From Dactylellina haptotyla (taxonomy: Eukaryota; Ascomycota; Orbiliomycetes; Orbiliales; Orbiliaceae): a stretch of DNA of 64,000 nt. Both the position numbers and the translations under genes were made by a program. The notes beneath the pieces are model-generated. The model saw only the letters and a program-made list of their open reading frames with translations, had not been told where the DNA came from and did not search any database. Location: positions 2,108,001 to 2,172,000 of the forward strand of contig CM062383.1 of NCBI GenBank assembly GCA_031310005.1. The letters are read 5' to 3'. Shown piece after piece: positions 1-11,600 of this stretch; the stretch's first letter is position 1; the number at the start of each line of letters is the position of its first letter.

Positions 1-249
1 TCCGACAGGCTTCGTCGAGGGATAGCCCGGCGTATTTACGGTCCGAGAAAGCATTTGAGGTACCAGCAGCGCCTGCTGCGGCGGCGTACTTGGAGGAGGC
101 GTTGGCTTGCTTGTAGGCTTCGACGAAGGCGCGGCCGACGACACGGGAGCCGGTGGAGACGATCTGGAAGATGATGCGGTGGGCCTGGGGTGATATGGTA
201 AATGGCTGCAATAATAAGAGAGCTTTTACAGAATTATCAGACGTACCAT
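1..249 (-). CDS. PAM16: Mitochondrial import motor subunit Pam16/Tim16, N-terminal part (cut by window edge)
   Basis: Pam16 is the J-like subunit of the presequence translocase-associated motor; it sits on the matrix side of the inner membrane and recruits and restrains the J-protein Pam18 at mtHsp70. The visible protein starts MAHRIIFQIVSTGSRVVGRA, then FVEAYKQANASSKYAAAAAG, and ends near SLDEACRI at the window edge, which is the classic N-terminus of the family (AHR start, FxEAYKQA, LDEAC). Exon 1 is only the start codon at 249-247, followed directly by a GTACGT donor. The intron is 246-185 (62 bases, acceptor CCCCAG) and exon 2 runs 184-1. Reading through the intron gives a stop after seven codons, so splicing is required. 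The J-like domain lies outside the window. Divergently oriented from the dysferlin-domain gene to the right. Confidence 0.93.
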
Positions 250-1807
250 GGTGTAGAACAGTGCCCGGCTGGGCGATTCGCGGGTTTGAAGGTGTAGCTA
301 TGCCGGTATAAAAAAAAAAAGTTCACCGCTGGACCGTAGGTGTCTGATCCGTGCGTGGTAGGGGCTGCTGGCTGTTGTAGTCTATCGGATGTGCCTTGTC
401 CGAGGAGAGTCCTAGCAGCAATACCACGGCGAAGAGGCTTCGTGAGCGAGGGCAGTGGGCGCCTGAGAACCTGAGGGAGAGGGGAGTCCTCGCTGGTTGT
501 GAGAATTGATATCGGGATGGTCTGATCTGGATCTGAGACTGGGATGCGGTCGTCAAATTTTCGGCCCAATCAACTTTGGTGGCACCCGGGGAGAGGCTCC
601 GGACGCACGCCGGGGAGGCCGGACTGTCTCGGGGAGGGCATCCCAGGGAAGCCCCGGACGGTGCAACACATCGACGTCAGGCCTCCATCCACCGCCATGC
701 ACCAACCATCCCACTATTTTGATGATATTAAGCACGCTTCTACCGTCAATTAGGAGGACGTACACGAGAGGATAGCCACTGCTGGCTCTTCGTTCTGGCC
801 AGGCGACGGCGCCCGCGTCTTTCTCGGAGGCTGCTTTCCAAGGCGGATAAATAATATTATCTAGTGGGAGGTCGCTTGGGGATTCCTGAAAGGCGGCCAT
901 CGATCACATGCCACGGCGGACCTGTTATAACACCGGTGCGCAGAACTCTTATCAATCTCGTCAACTTTCTCAATCGTTCCCTCGCAAACTGCTACTAGCA
1001 CTCTCGATTCGCGTCTACGGCCGACTGTACGGTCTCTCAGCTGGCCATCCCGTTATTTCTTTCTTTCTTTCTTTCTTTCTTTCTTTCCGACGGACGCACC
1101 GCCGCTCCCCGTCACGACCGTCGCTTCCGTTCAGAAGCCAGCCGTCGTCGCAGACCCCAGACCAAGGCACACGCCTGTTTGTCGGTGAAAAGGTACCGGA
1201 TCCAGATTTGCATATGCCAAAACGACAGAGCAGAGCGATGAGCTTGGGCGCATGCTGTCGTCATGCCTGACCAGAGAGCCGTGACCTTGTCGTCGTTCGA
1301 GGAGTGGCTTCAGCCGCCGTGTGTCGGACTCGACCGCCGTTCGAGCTGCTGCACCCGAGCCGTCGACCCCAAGCGACCTTAAATCACCACCCTTTTCCCA
1401 ACTCTGCTAACCGTTGCGGTGCACACGATCTTGCAGGTTTGGCCTCCAACCTTTTCTCCGAATATATATCCGCATAATGTATGGCAGCACTTGGTGAGTC
1501 TCCCCTCTAAACCTCCCTCTCCGCTTTCCTCGCTTTTGTCTCTCTGTCGAAAATGGTGGTCATGGTGCCTGGGATCCCAGCACCGGCGGCGGTTGTGTGC
1601 AAGCCCGCTCGCACCAAACATGTGGCGGTCACCCACTTCCACCACCACCGCATCGACCTCGACATCCAGTTCCCCCCCGCCGCGATCCCCAGATCTCTCG
1701 CCAGAGACTCCCCGCTGTTAGGATACAGGGCTAATCTCGTTCATCGACCTCCGCCGCCGCCGCCCGTCGACGATGCTATTCACACAGACACCCCTTGGCT
1801 ATCCTAC
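250..1807. other. Intergenic region between PAM16 and the dysferlin-domain gene
   Basis: This 1.56 kb divergent intergenic stretch must hold both promoters. It contains a (TTTC)n microsatellite at about 1055-1087 and pyrimidine-rich stretches. ORFs in it show no recognisable protein. The frame of the downstream gene stays open upstream to an ATG at 1553, but that part is composition-driven (His/Pro-rich) and I treat it as 5' leader. A short ATG ORF at 1477 runs into a GTGAGT donor-like site at 1494, so a leader intron is possible. Confidence 0.6.
1055..1087. repeat. (TTTC)n microsatellite
   Basis: About eight tandem copies of the tetranucleotide TTTC in the intergenic region between PAM16 and the dysferlin-domain gene. 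Pure simple repeat, probably length-variable between strains. Confidence 0.9.
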
Positions 1808-3371
1808 ATGAGTGCTCCAGACCAGAATTCCCGTCTCCCCTCCTCGTCCGGCGGAGCTAGCTCCAGCAATGGCTACCTCGCTGCCCCGGAAAATGCCACC
1901 AACGACCCCAACCCTCCCACCGTCGCTCCCTTCTCCAAATCGCCTTCTTCTTCCGAGCGAGCTTCCTACCATCAAGTCTTCCAGAAATCGCCCTTGTTAG
2001 TCAGCACCCCGCCTCAGGTCACAAAGGCGCTGTCGCTGGTCTACCCGTATGCGAAGTTTGCGAACCAAGTAGCCGGACTGCTCACTTGGACGACAGCGGA
2101 CCCGTGGGAGAGCTTTCTACTCGTAGCCTCCTTCTGGGCCGTCACCCTCTACGGCGATCTCGTCATAAGATGGCTCGGGAACGTGCTCGTCGTGCTCGTC
2201 TTAGCACTCGGCATGTTTGCCCGCAATCACAATCGAAGTATGAACCACCACCACCACCTTCGCATCTAGACTTTTGAGCACTATAGCTAACACTTAGCCC
2301 TCGCGCGTGCAGAGGATGAACACCCGTCACTTGATGACATCCTCGACACCCTCCAGCTTCTTTCCGCCCGCCTCACCATTCTCACAGACCCTTTCACCAG
2401 TCTCGCCACCTTTCTTTCCGTTGGCCAATCCCCCACCACTGCCACAATGGGCCCGACGCTCATCACCCTTTTCATCCGCATCCTCTTTGTCTCGCCAGTA
2501 TGGATCGCCCTCTGCTCACCACCATTCCACATCATCACCCCCCGACGAGTCGTCATGTTTGTAGGCACCGCCTTCCTATCGTGGCACTCACGACCCGCAA
2601 GAGTTACCAGGACCATCCTCTGGCGGTCCGCTATGATCCGTGATATCTGTGAAAGGATTACGGGACTAAATCTCACCCCGCAAGAGATCCCGCAACCCCC
2701 ACCGCTACCACCGAGAGGTCCACAGGGGCGAAAGGGCTCCGAGGACAAATCCTCTCACAAGCGCACACCATCTTCTGTCGTGGCTTCGCATTTCAAGAAC
2801 AAGTCGTCTCCGCTTGGGAATCTGAACCAAAACCGCGGGACCGCTCCGGGAGTCCGTTTCACATTCTCGATATATGAGAATCAGAGACGGTGGTTGGGCG
2901 TTGGTTGGACATCTAGTCTGTTCGCCTACGAGCGGCCGGCGTGGACCGACGAGCATCTGAGTGCGTGTCCTCCAATGGAAGAATTCCAGTTGCCGGATGC
3001 GAAGAACGGGATGAAGTGGCGGTGGGTGGAGGGGCAGAAATGGCAGGTTGAGGGTGAGGAAGATGGGAAGAAGCCCGGGAACGGGTGGGTATATTTCGAC
3101 AACAAGTGGAGGAACGGCAAGAGGGGTGTGGACAGCTGGAGTGCATATACAAGACGACGAAGGTATGTTTTATTGATTTCCCACGTTATTCCGTCCCTAG
3201 ATTATCCTAATATTTATTTTTGCGACGTCTAGGTGGTATCGCAATGCAGAGCTTGTGGAGGATGATGAGGCGGATGATACCGCCACTGAAGATATGGCAG
3301 AGATCACACCGGCTACGTCAGTAACAAACGAGACGATGGTCACTGAGACCGAAGAGGTCCCCACCAAATGA
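1808..3371 (+). CDS. Pex24p/Pex30-type membrane protein with dysferlin (DysF) domain
   Basis: Proteins of this type (yeast Pex28-Pex32, Yarrowia Pex23/Pex24) sit in ER or peroxisome membranes and control peroxisome number and ER contact sites. Exons 1808-2237, 2313-3162 and 3233-3371 join in frame to give 472 residues; introns start GTATGA and GTATGT and end GCAG and CTAG, the first with a GCTAAC branch-like site. The N-terminal half has hydrophobic segments at about 110-140 (FLLVASFWAVTLYGDLVIRW and following) and 190-230. The DysFN-like motif is at about 325-358 (RFTFSIYENQRRWLG, ERPAWTD). The DysFC-like motif is at about 398-428 (GWVYFDNKWRNG, then VDSWSAYTRRRRWYRNAEL). The tail is acidic. 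I chose the start at 1808 (MSAPDQNSRLPSSSGG) because the in-frame upstream extension to 1553 is low complexity. Which numbered peroxin it corresponds to cannot be decided here. Confidence 0.88.
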
Positions 3372-3891
3372 AGTGATTCCACCGTACAGTGATTATATCA
3401 TCTTCAGCGTCATCTCTAGTACTTAGTTCATATTTGTAGTTATGGGTTTTCACCACACACACTGGCGTTTATTGGAGTTGTTACGGACTCGACGGCTGGA
3501 AATCTACCTATCTATTGCATATAGCCTTTTCCGTAAGGGATCAATCGACGTCTCTTCGACCAGAAACTGTAAATTAAATGTAAACGGCGGGGTCGTGTGA
3601 GCGGTCCTGTGATATCGTACAAGAGCATCGAATATTCTGCGGTTGCCCGCTAGCATGTGCTTTTGGGTGGAGCTTGCCCGCAGTGTGTTGCGGTTGTAGC
3701 CACGAAAGCCCAATTACGCATTCCAAGCAGCTTGTCCAGTTCACGTCGCACGTCCTGTCTCTCAACATAGCTCCCCGTCACCCCTTCGAACACCACCACC
3801 AACCACTTCAACCTCGCCTCCTCCCCTTTCCCTCCCCCATCACCGCCGTCATCAGCCTCCCACGAGAGATACTCCATTCCAAAAGAAGAAC
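3372..3891. other. Intergenic region before YIP1
   Basis: 520 bases between two plus-strand genes. The last part (about 3780-3890) is a C/T-rich leader typical of fungal 5' UTRs. No other gene seen. Confidence 0.6.
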
Positions 3892-4937
3892 ATGTCCTAC
3901 AACTCCGGCTACACCTACGGCAACCCAGCCGGCGGTGGTGCCTCGTCCTCCAACTCCGCCGCCCAGAACCTCCAATTCTACAGCTCCTCCTACGCCGACC
4001 CCACAGGACGGGTATCCGGCCACACGACACCCGCGCAGGGCGCATACGCGAGTTATGGCATGTCCCAGGGCTTCAGTGCCCCGCCGGGCGTGGGAGGAGC
4101 GGATCCGAACAGACAGTTACAGCCTGGTCTGCTGGCAGCGTTTGGGACCAGCGGGTACGATGACGAACTGCCACTGCTGGAAGAACTAGGCATAAACTTT
4201 GGACATATCAAGATGAAGGTAGGCCGTTAACACTGCCCACCTACTTGTCAGCTGGTGGCGTTTACGTTTTACGTTATATTTGGACTAACGAAGATCGGTG
4301 ATAACTAGACACTGGCGGTATTAAACCCTATGGCATCGATGGACCAGCATATAATGGACGACTCGGACCTCGCAGGCCCCATACTCTTCTGCTTCATGTT
4401 TGGCACGTTCTTACTTCTCGTACGTCTTACCATTCCCCCTCCCCATTCTACTCTCCCCTTTGTTGTACCGACAGGGTTGGGGACTAACCTTATCGATAAA
4501 ATCAAACCATGTAGTCCGGTAGAGTTCATTTCGGCTATATCTACGGCTGCGCCCTTCTCGGTTCCATCTCCCTCCATCTAATCCTGAACCTTATGGCCCC
4601 GCTCGGTGTCAGCATAAACTACATCCGCTCCGCGTCCGTCCTCGGATACTGCATGCTCCCGCTGGTGTTCGTCTCGTTCTTCGGCGTGGCGTTCCCGATG
4701 GACGGCGTCGTCGGGTTTGCGGTCACAGCTGTCGCGATCACTTGGTGCACGTATAGTAGCTCGGCCATGTTCGTGGCGGTATTGCGGGTGAGGGATATGC
4801 GGATGCTGGTGGCCTATCCGCTGGCGCTGTTTTATTGCGTGTTTGGGATTATGAGTATCTTTAGCAGTAGAGGGGGCGGCCAGGTTATGGATAAGGTTGC
4901 GAAGACGGCATTGGGGGGGACGGCTAAGAGCTCTTGA
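3892..4937 (+). CDS. YIP1: Golgi/ER transport membrane protein Yip1 (YIPF5 family)
   Basis: Yip1 is a multi-pass membrane protein of ER-to-Golgi traffic that binds prenylated Ypt/Rab GTPases and partners with Yif1 and Yos1. Exons 3892-4218, 4309-4419 and 4515-4937 join in frame (286 residues; donors GTAGGC and GTACGT, acceptors CTAG and GTAG). The protein has a Ser/Tyr/Gly-rich cytosolic N-terminus, then the family signature LPLLEELGINFGHIKMKTLA with VLNP, then DLAGPILFC at the first membrane helix and VHFGYIYG. About five hydrophobic helices fill the C-terminal half. The length matches fungal Yip1. It is in the same orientation as the upstream dysferlin-domain gene, about 520 bases downstream. 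Confidence 0.95.
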
Positions 4938-7498
4938 TTTCCTTTTTTTCTTCTTGATTTTTGGTTTTGTAATTTTGGTTTTAGGTAGGATCGGAAGGGG
5001 GAGGACGGGGTTTGGGAGAGAGCGTAGTATGGTTAGATGAACCATTGATAGAGCAGCAGATGTGGAGAATTAGCGGATACGGAGAAAAGGTAGGGTCTTA
5101 AGGGGTGGTAACCGTAGTTGACGGCCTTCTTGTGTATATTATCATTTTCCCTTTTTTTTTTTTTTTTTATTATGAGAGCTATTGTGGACGTTGGTAGCTT
5201 GTTCCTTTTTTCCATTTTATTTACCCACGCCAGCACTTTTTCTTCTTCATTTCCTCTATACAACTTTGGGACATTTCTTCGGGTAGAGCAAAAGTAATGG
5301 AGTTACATTGTTGATCAAATCCTTTCCACTGTCACCAATGATCTCATGAGCTCGTTCCTAAGCTCAAGAAATCCTATCTTTAAGCCACTGGGAAACCAGA
5401 TGTTGAATCCGGGGTTGGCGGAAAGAACCAGGTGCTATTTTTTGGGTAGTAGGTACTTCCGAGCCGTAGTGAATTACATCGCGGCAAGCGCGGTGAACCA
5501 TAATTCGAAGACCCCCCTCCCCAAGACAGCCCGGCAGATTGGTTTATATTTGGTCGGGATATATCTGAAGGATGCATTAAGATGCTGAATGCGTCTTTGG
5601 AAATGAAGATCGGAGATATATCTAGTAACTATTAGATAAACACATTAGTATCACTGACGCAAGCACGGGTCGTCATCAACCAGCTGGCACGGTGTCGTAG
5701 GGCTGGCTCATCAAGATGATCATTACCGTCCGTGCGGAATGAGAAAATTTTTTTCTTTCTTCTCCAACTCGAGACCAAAGACGCGGCTTCAATTTAGGAT
5801 TCGTGATAAATTTGATAAAAATGAAATAAAATAAAAAAAAGATCTAAAAAAAGGGTAGGGTTCAAGGAATGGGAACCAGATAGAGCAAGCACGGTGAAAC
5901 ACGTCAACATCTACACCCAATGGTGCGCTGTACCGCGATCGTGCTCTAATGCGCCATGATCCTCAGGCCGGGGCGTCCCCAGATACTGGCGCGATGTAAG
6001 TCACCTCTGCCTCTGCATAAAACCCACATCTGCACCATTTGATTGTTTGTCTACGCAGTGTTGAACCTTGCAGATGAATCACCACCGATGGCACTAACGG
6101 GATATGTCGATGGATAAATTGAAGTCGCGGCACAAGTGTGGCGTCGGTAGGACTCTAGACGTAGATGGAAATCAAGCCGATGATGACAAGTCACAACGTG
6201 TGTACTAGTTGTGTGCGCGTGAAAAGAATCCGTTCGAGTGTGATGAAAGCGTAAGTCCGGAAGGCTGTGATATTTGGATCCTTCGGTTAGAGATAGTTAT
6301 CAAGCACCAGTAATGTCAAACGAAAGACAGTGCGAACTCGTCGAAATCTATGGCGAATAAAAAATTAGCAAAAGTGCCCGCAAGGTAAAGTCGCACGGGC
6401 GATAGAAATTCGAAAAGGTAGGCGGCCCGGCAGGCCCTCGATTCCTTTTTTGTTCCGTGCGGAATATGTCGAGAGTGTTCGCGACATTCGTCGCACGCGT
6501 GATTGCGTTCGTAATTTTTCGTTGCAAACCAACTGCGGTTTTGTGCCGCAGACCTCGAGGCCATGACGTTTCAGCTCTTGACAGCGGATAACCGGTCTCG
6601 TAAGGCGATTTGTTGGGAAACCGAGCAGATGCGACGATGCATAATGCACGAGGCCTTCAATCATCACGGTCACACAGCGAAGGTACTTGTAGTTGCGAAG
6701 TCGGATAGCTACTTTTTGATCTCGACTTCTTGCAGAACAGGCACCGGCGCACCCTCGTCGTGTTGTATCACTTGATATCCGATAGGTCAAGAAAAACGCT
6801 GCCGATTCTGGAAATGGGGACTGCCTATAATAAGAAATATTATTTCGAAGCTCACATGTAAGTAAGTAGTTATATTTCTGCTGCCTGATCTCCATCCAGT
6901 AGAGAATCGCGGCGGATGGCGTCCGTTGTTCCGCCTGTGCAGCTTTAGGCATCTTAGCAAGCAGGTTCAAAACGGGTTTTCGAGTGGTGATATGAGGAAA
7001 TTATTAGAATGCTAGTCCGAAGCGAGAAACACTCGCCTTTGGCCGCTCCACTTGGTCGGACCTTGTGAGGCTTGAGGATCTATTGGACTTTCCAAGTTCT
7101 TATTTTATCTCGCATTCCGAATCGCATATTCTGTTATCGGATCGAGATATTATACTGGCCATATTTGATTTTTTTTGGCATGCTGTCTCGACCAATCTCA
7201 TGAGTCAACCCTTGTTGGGTTAGGTGAATTAATTCAGCTCCCTGTATCTTGTGCGGTGGGGTTTTAAGCCGCCTGTTTTTCGTGCTAAGGCTCACTGAAG
7301 GGCCGGCCGGGGCCCCACCCCGCTAGAATGGCTTAGTTTCCGCTCCCTCTGCTCGTTTGCTGTTTGGCTGAGTCGGAGTTGAGATATATAGTGATGATAC
7401 TGTTCGTCCTTTTAACAGAGCTCGAGCCCATTCTCCAACCTCGAACCCTTAACTGAGACGGCAGAGATTTTGAGCCTTCTCACTTTTCGGCCGACGAT
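4938..7498. other. Gene-poor intergenic region
   Basis: 2.56 kb with no convincing gene. It opens with the T-rich 3' region of YIP1, including a poly-T run at about 5150-5168. A 201-codon minus-strand ORF (6970-6365) and its overlapping frames lie in a locally more balanced segment (6400-6970); they have no recognised domain and no coherent intron structure. From about 7380 the sequence is the promoter and C/T-rich leader of the gene at 7499. Confidence 0.5.
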
Positions 7499-8639
7499 AT
7501 GTCATATTACGATCCCGACCAGTTCCACAGAGGTAAGATGCACCTAGGTAACCGGGTGGATTTTTTAAAATCCTATCAGTTCTGTGATTTTTGTTAACAT
7601 ACTCTCTCCATAGATCCTCATGATTCCCGCTACTATGGCTACGGAAATGACGGACCCGGTGCTGCGCAGCACTATTACGCCACAGAGATCGAGATAGAAG
7701 ACGACGGCGACCCTGCTTATGTGCCCCAATCCTCCGACCGTATGATTCCCCTTTGTTTTGCGTGCTCATTGAATGAGAACTTGTCTGGCTAACGCCTCCC
7801 CAGTTGATCCCGATTACCATTCCCAGGACTTCCAATGGCAAGATTTCTCGAACCCATCATCTATTACCGGCGGCAGCTATAGTTCATTCGGCGGCCCTAC
7901 ATCTCGCGGGATAACCAGCACCGATTATACGACCCCTGACATGGAAGACGCGCATTTTCGTCCATCCGGGCCGAAGTGCATATTCTACTGGTCTCCCATC
8001 GGGTGCAGACAACAGTTCCATGAATACGAGCTATGGATGGAGCACATAAACGGCCATTTCCCGCAATCTCGACATCGCGGTCAACCGGAATTTGCAAATA
8101 TGCCCAACTACTGGAACTGCGGATTCGGGTGCAACTTCAGTATTACGAACGTCACCGACCCTAAACAAATGTGGGATGAGAAGCTCTATCATTTCTATGA
8201 TCATCTGAGAGATGAGAGGAACCTACCAGAATTTATGCAAGAAGACCGGAGGTGGATGGAATACTATGCTAGCCGCGGGCTTTGTGACCCCATCGAGTAC
8301 CGAGCTCATTTGAGCCATCCACCAGCACACAAGCCTTATTCGAACCCAAGTATCGAATTCAGAAAGTTCAAAGCCCCCAAAAAGTTTCGGGGTATTAACC
8401 CACACGAAGACGCTCCAGGGGAGCCGGCTGCCCAAGCTCCTTACGTGCGAGATGCTCATGGCCAACTGGTGCTAGCTTCTGCGTTCACGGCGCCACCAGA
8501 TCCCCACTATCGGCCCGTGCCACCAGCAGACTATAACCCGCACAACGTACAACCAGGATACCGTCCTCCATACCACCCAGAGGCAGGCCATCCCGTCTTG
8601 CAGTATACAGGCTATCCAGACCCCAGCCGCCACATCTAG
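7499..8639 (+). CDS. Uncharacterised protein with two atypical C2H2-like zinc motifs
   Basis: I do not recognise a named family. Exons 7499-7532, 7614-7739 and 7804-8639 join in frame to give 331 residues (donors GTAAGA and GTATGA, acceptors ATAG and CCAG). Start MSYYDPDQFHRDP. The first half is Tyr/Asp/Ser-rich. Two potential zinc-binding motifs follow. Motif 1 has Cys112, Cys121, His134 and His138 (C-X8-C-X12-H-X3-H, containing LWMEHINGHF). Motif 2 has Cys159, Cys163, His183 and His187 (C-X3-C-X19-H-X3-H, containing WNCGFGCNF). The cysteine spacings are not the usual C2H2 X2-4/X12 pattern, and motif 2 is stretched. After about residue 205 the tail is rich in Pro, His and Tyr and probably disordered. 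A nucleic-acid or protein-binding regulator is the likely role, but this is inference. Confidence 0.82.
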
Positions 8640-11600
8640 CAGCTCCTTCAATAGGTTAAGCTACTGAACCGGGCGTAGCAGAGAAACCGTTGTCCTCGAC
8701 GAGAAAGCGCTTAGCTCCAGTAGCTCTGCTCTCTTTCTTTCTTGCTTTCTTCTTTTTGTTTGGTTTCCCTTCTTCCCCATCTTGGATTCTCTTTTTAATT
8801 CCAGTTTCGCTTATATTTGCTCTGGGAATCCGTGTCTAGCCATTGGTTTATTCACCGTATTGTTTCGGGACTGGTTTGGGAAGGCGTTATACGTCGATAT
8901 ATAATGTATCATGCTTTGAGGCGTGTTCAAAGTGGTATCAACTATCGATCCCACCTCCACTTTCGTCAGATTAAATTGTTTCTCTTATAGTTGTGTTTCA
9001 AAGAAAGATATCAAAATACCATTGGTTTTTCATTTTTTCCCCTTGTTTTTCGAGCGAAGCCTTTTTCTTCTTCTTCTTTTCTTCCTTTCTAAAGCTCGTT
9101 GATCTTCGAGTTCATGATTTAACGGCCTCTTGTTGCTTTGTTTCTTCTGTGGCACGTCTCGACATCTTCGATTCTCGAGACGTGTTTTTCTTTTTGATAT
9201 CCTGGTACCTTTCTTCCACGCCTCAGCTTTGCCATTCAGCGCGTTGATTCTTGTACATCTTTCCGACCAATTTCTTTAAACCTATCATTTTCCAGGTATC
9301 ATTAGTCAAGTCTAGTTCAAAAATGCAAGACAGTATCCTTCCTTAACTCACCTTTGGGGCAGTATCGAGGAGCAGCACCGACCAAGAAACCGAGAACCTT
9401 GTAAAGAAATTGTTCTCATGAGTTGCTCTTTCAAAGATCCGTGGCACTGAGAGTTCTAAAAGTCCATAACATTTCGGAGGGGAGTTCTTGCTCTGATTCA
9501 AAGCGGGAAAGTTACGCAATCCTTCACGTTAAAATGTGTGGAGAGGTTGAACGCGAGGCGGAGCGACCTGCCAAACAAGCCACTCTCGCGGAGGGCTTAG
9601 CATAGCACTATCGATTATCTAGTCGATATCGATAACACAGACGAGCTCGGCATCTCGTTTCTAGAACTGCTTATAGTTTCTAGACCGGGAATGTTTTGTT
9701 CTAGCCTTTTTTCCCCTTGTTGTTCGTCGCTAGAGGCTCGTTAATTTGGTGAGGTGCTGCAAATCATGCATGGTTCGTCCAGCGGTGCCGAAAACGAAGC
9801 TCGCGATGCTGAGAACGGACCTGCATGAGATACCCGGGCCGGCCCGACATTAATCCGAAATCTAGGCCCGAAAAGATGCTCTCGAATGAGAAAACTTGCA
9901 TTTCGAAGTAGGAGAAGAAATCAAAGTGTATAGTTGTAGAGCTGCCGTCTCTTTTGAACTCATGTGATGTTGGATATTGGTTGTTCACAACACAATCCCA
10001 CCGCGATGGCTTCTTCTCAAAAGCTTCCAAGATTCAACTAGGACCGGATCAAAGGCTATTGTAAAAGTAGCAGCTGATAAATCCAACTATTCTGTCGCAT
10101 CGGTTATATCAAAATCTGCTATATCAAAATTAGAGCCTGTCTAGAAGTTTGGCAGCAGGGTTACCAATGTTTTCTTCCAGAGTACTCGTGCACGATATTG
10201 TGGAACTAGGAGGAGCATGGTCATCAAATTTCAAATTCCTGAACTTTTCACTATTCATCCCCAACAATCATCTTAATTTTCTTGGAATCTCTGGTGCCTA
10301 CCTGTTGTAAATACCCGTAGAGAAATATTAGCGAGATCAACGTACCATATCAACCACCATGATATACGATATAGCCAACTGTTCAAAGTATCTGGAGGTA
10401 AAAGGGCCGTTGATCTTTGCGTAGGCTTCACCTTTTGGTTTCCATCCGAAGGTCAAACCGTGGATGGCGACCTTTCACAACTAAAGTAGCAATGTAAATC
10501 TTCTAAAATCGGCCATATCTCCCAAAAGAGTAGGTCTTACCGCCTTGGACTTCTCGACAGTACTTGATCTGCAGAGGGTATCGCATTTTCAAGGCAAAGG
10601 CAGGCTGAGAAGCGGGCCACAACCTCGCCAGCCACGTAACTGTCCTTTGCCAATCCATTGCATAAGCCAGGGTCTTAGTGTCCGAGATACCATAGTCTCC
10701 AGGAGTGAATCGCACCTCATGATGCTAGGCAACAACCTGTTGATGTACAAGTAGAGGCCGCGGATTAACTTTCAAAAGTTATCTAAGCCGAAATCCATCT
10801 AGATAAGTAACCTCTGTTAACCATCTACAACCATACATATAGAACTACTCGGAGATCACGAAGCACCTCTGCATTTTGCATTCTGCATTATGAAAAACTT
10901 GCGTTTTGCGTTATATATTCACGAAATTGACCAGTCTAAAGCTCAGACGATGTTTCCTTTCGCGCTCATGCAGCGCATCAATATCGTGACGATTGGAGAA
11001 AGCCGGAATTTCCGGGTCTCCAGGTTTGAAATGGGGTGCCAATCGTCATATGAACCAGGGTATTCGTGCTGGTATACCATGAACAGAGTGCGTACAATAT
11101 ACTTGCATATAACTCTTGCGCCGTGCCACGAACAAGCATTCAATTCCTTTTTCTTATAAGGCTATCTTAAGATATTCTAAGGATATACAGACGACCTCTT
11201 TTCGAAACGATCTTTTCGTCATAGATAAGAAAACGTATCCACATTCACAAACAATGTACCCCGGAGCTTTTCTCTCCCATAGCCGTATTCTCCGAAGGCT
11301 ATTCGCATTCAATGGTAAGCTACTAGGCCAACCAAGTTACCAAGTTGAAAGCTACGAATGGATAAATGCAAACAGATTTTGCATGAATGGCTACGCGCCG
11401 TAAACCCAATCAGAGTTCGTGTGCTGGAACGAGATCACATGGGTGAGTCGTAGAGCTCTGTGTTGGGTCTCCGTAGACGGTACGGGCTTGACAATCGTAG
11501 AAGCACCTGCAGATTGCTTAATTAATAATTGAGCTCCAGAGCTGAGTGCCCGAGGCCCACACATCTCCGCCAATCAATAAATCTGCAAACGGGCAAATAG

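Noticed and set aside
6365-6970. 201-codon minus-strand ORF in the YIP1 to zinc-motif gene gap
   Set aside because: No domain, mixed composition, overlapping open frames on both strands and no promoter or splice pattern. Possibly a decayed gene, but not supportable.
9606-9690. Cluster of TCGAT and TTTCTAGA repeats resembling an inverted repeat
   Set aside because: Imperfect and off-centre; no matching partner that would make it a transposon end.
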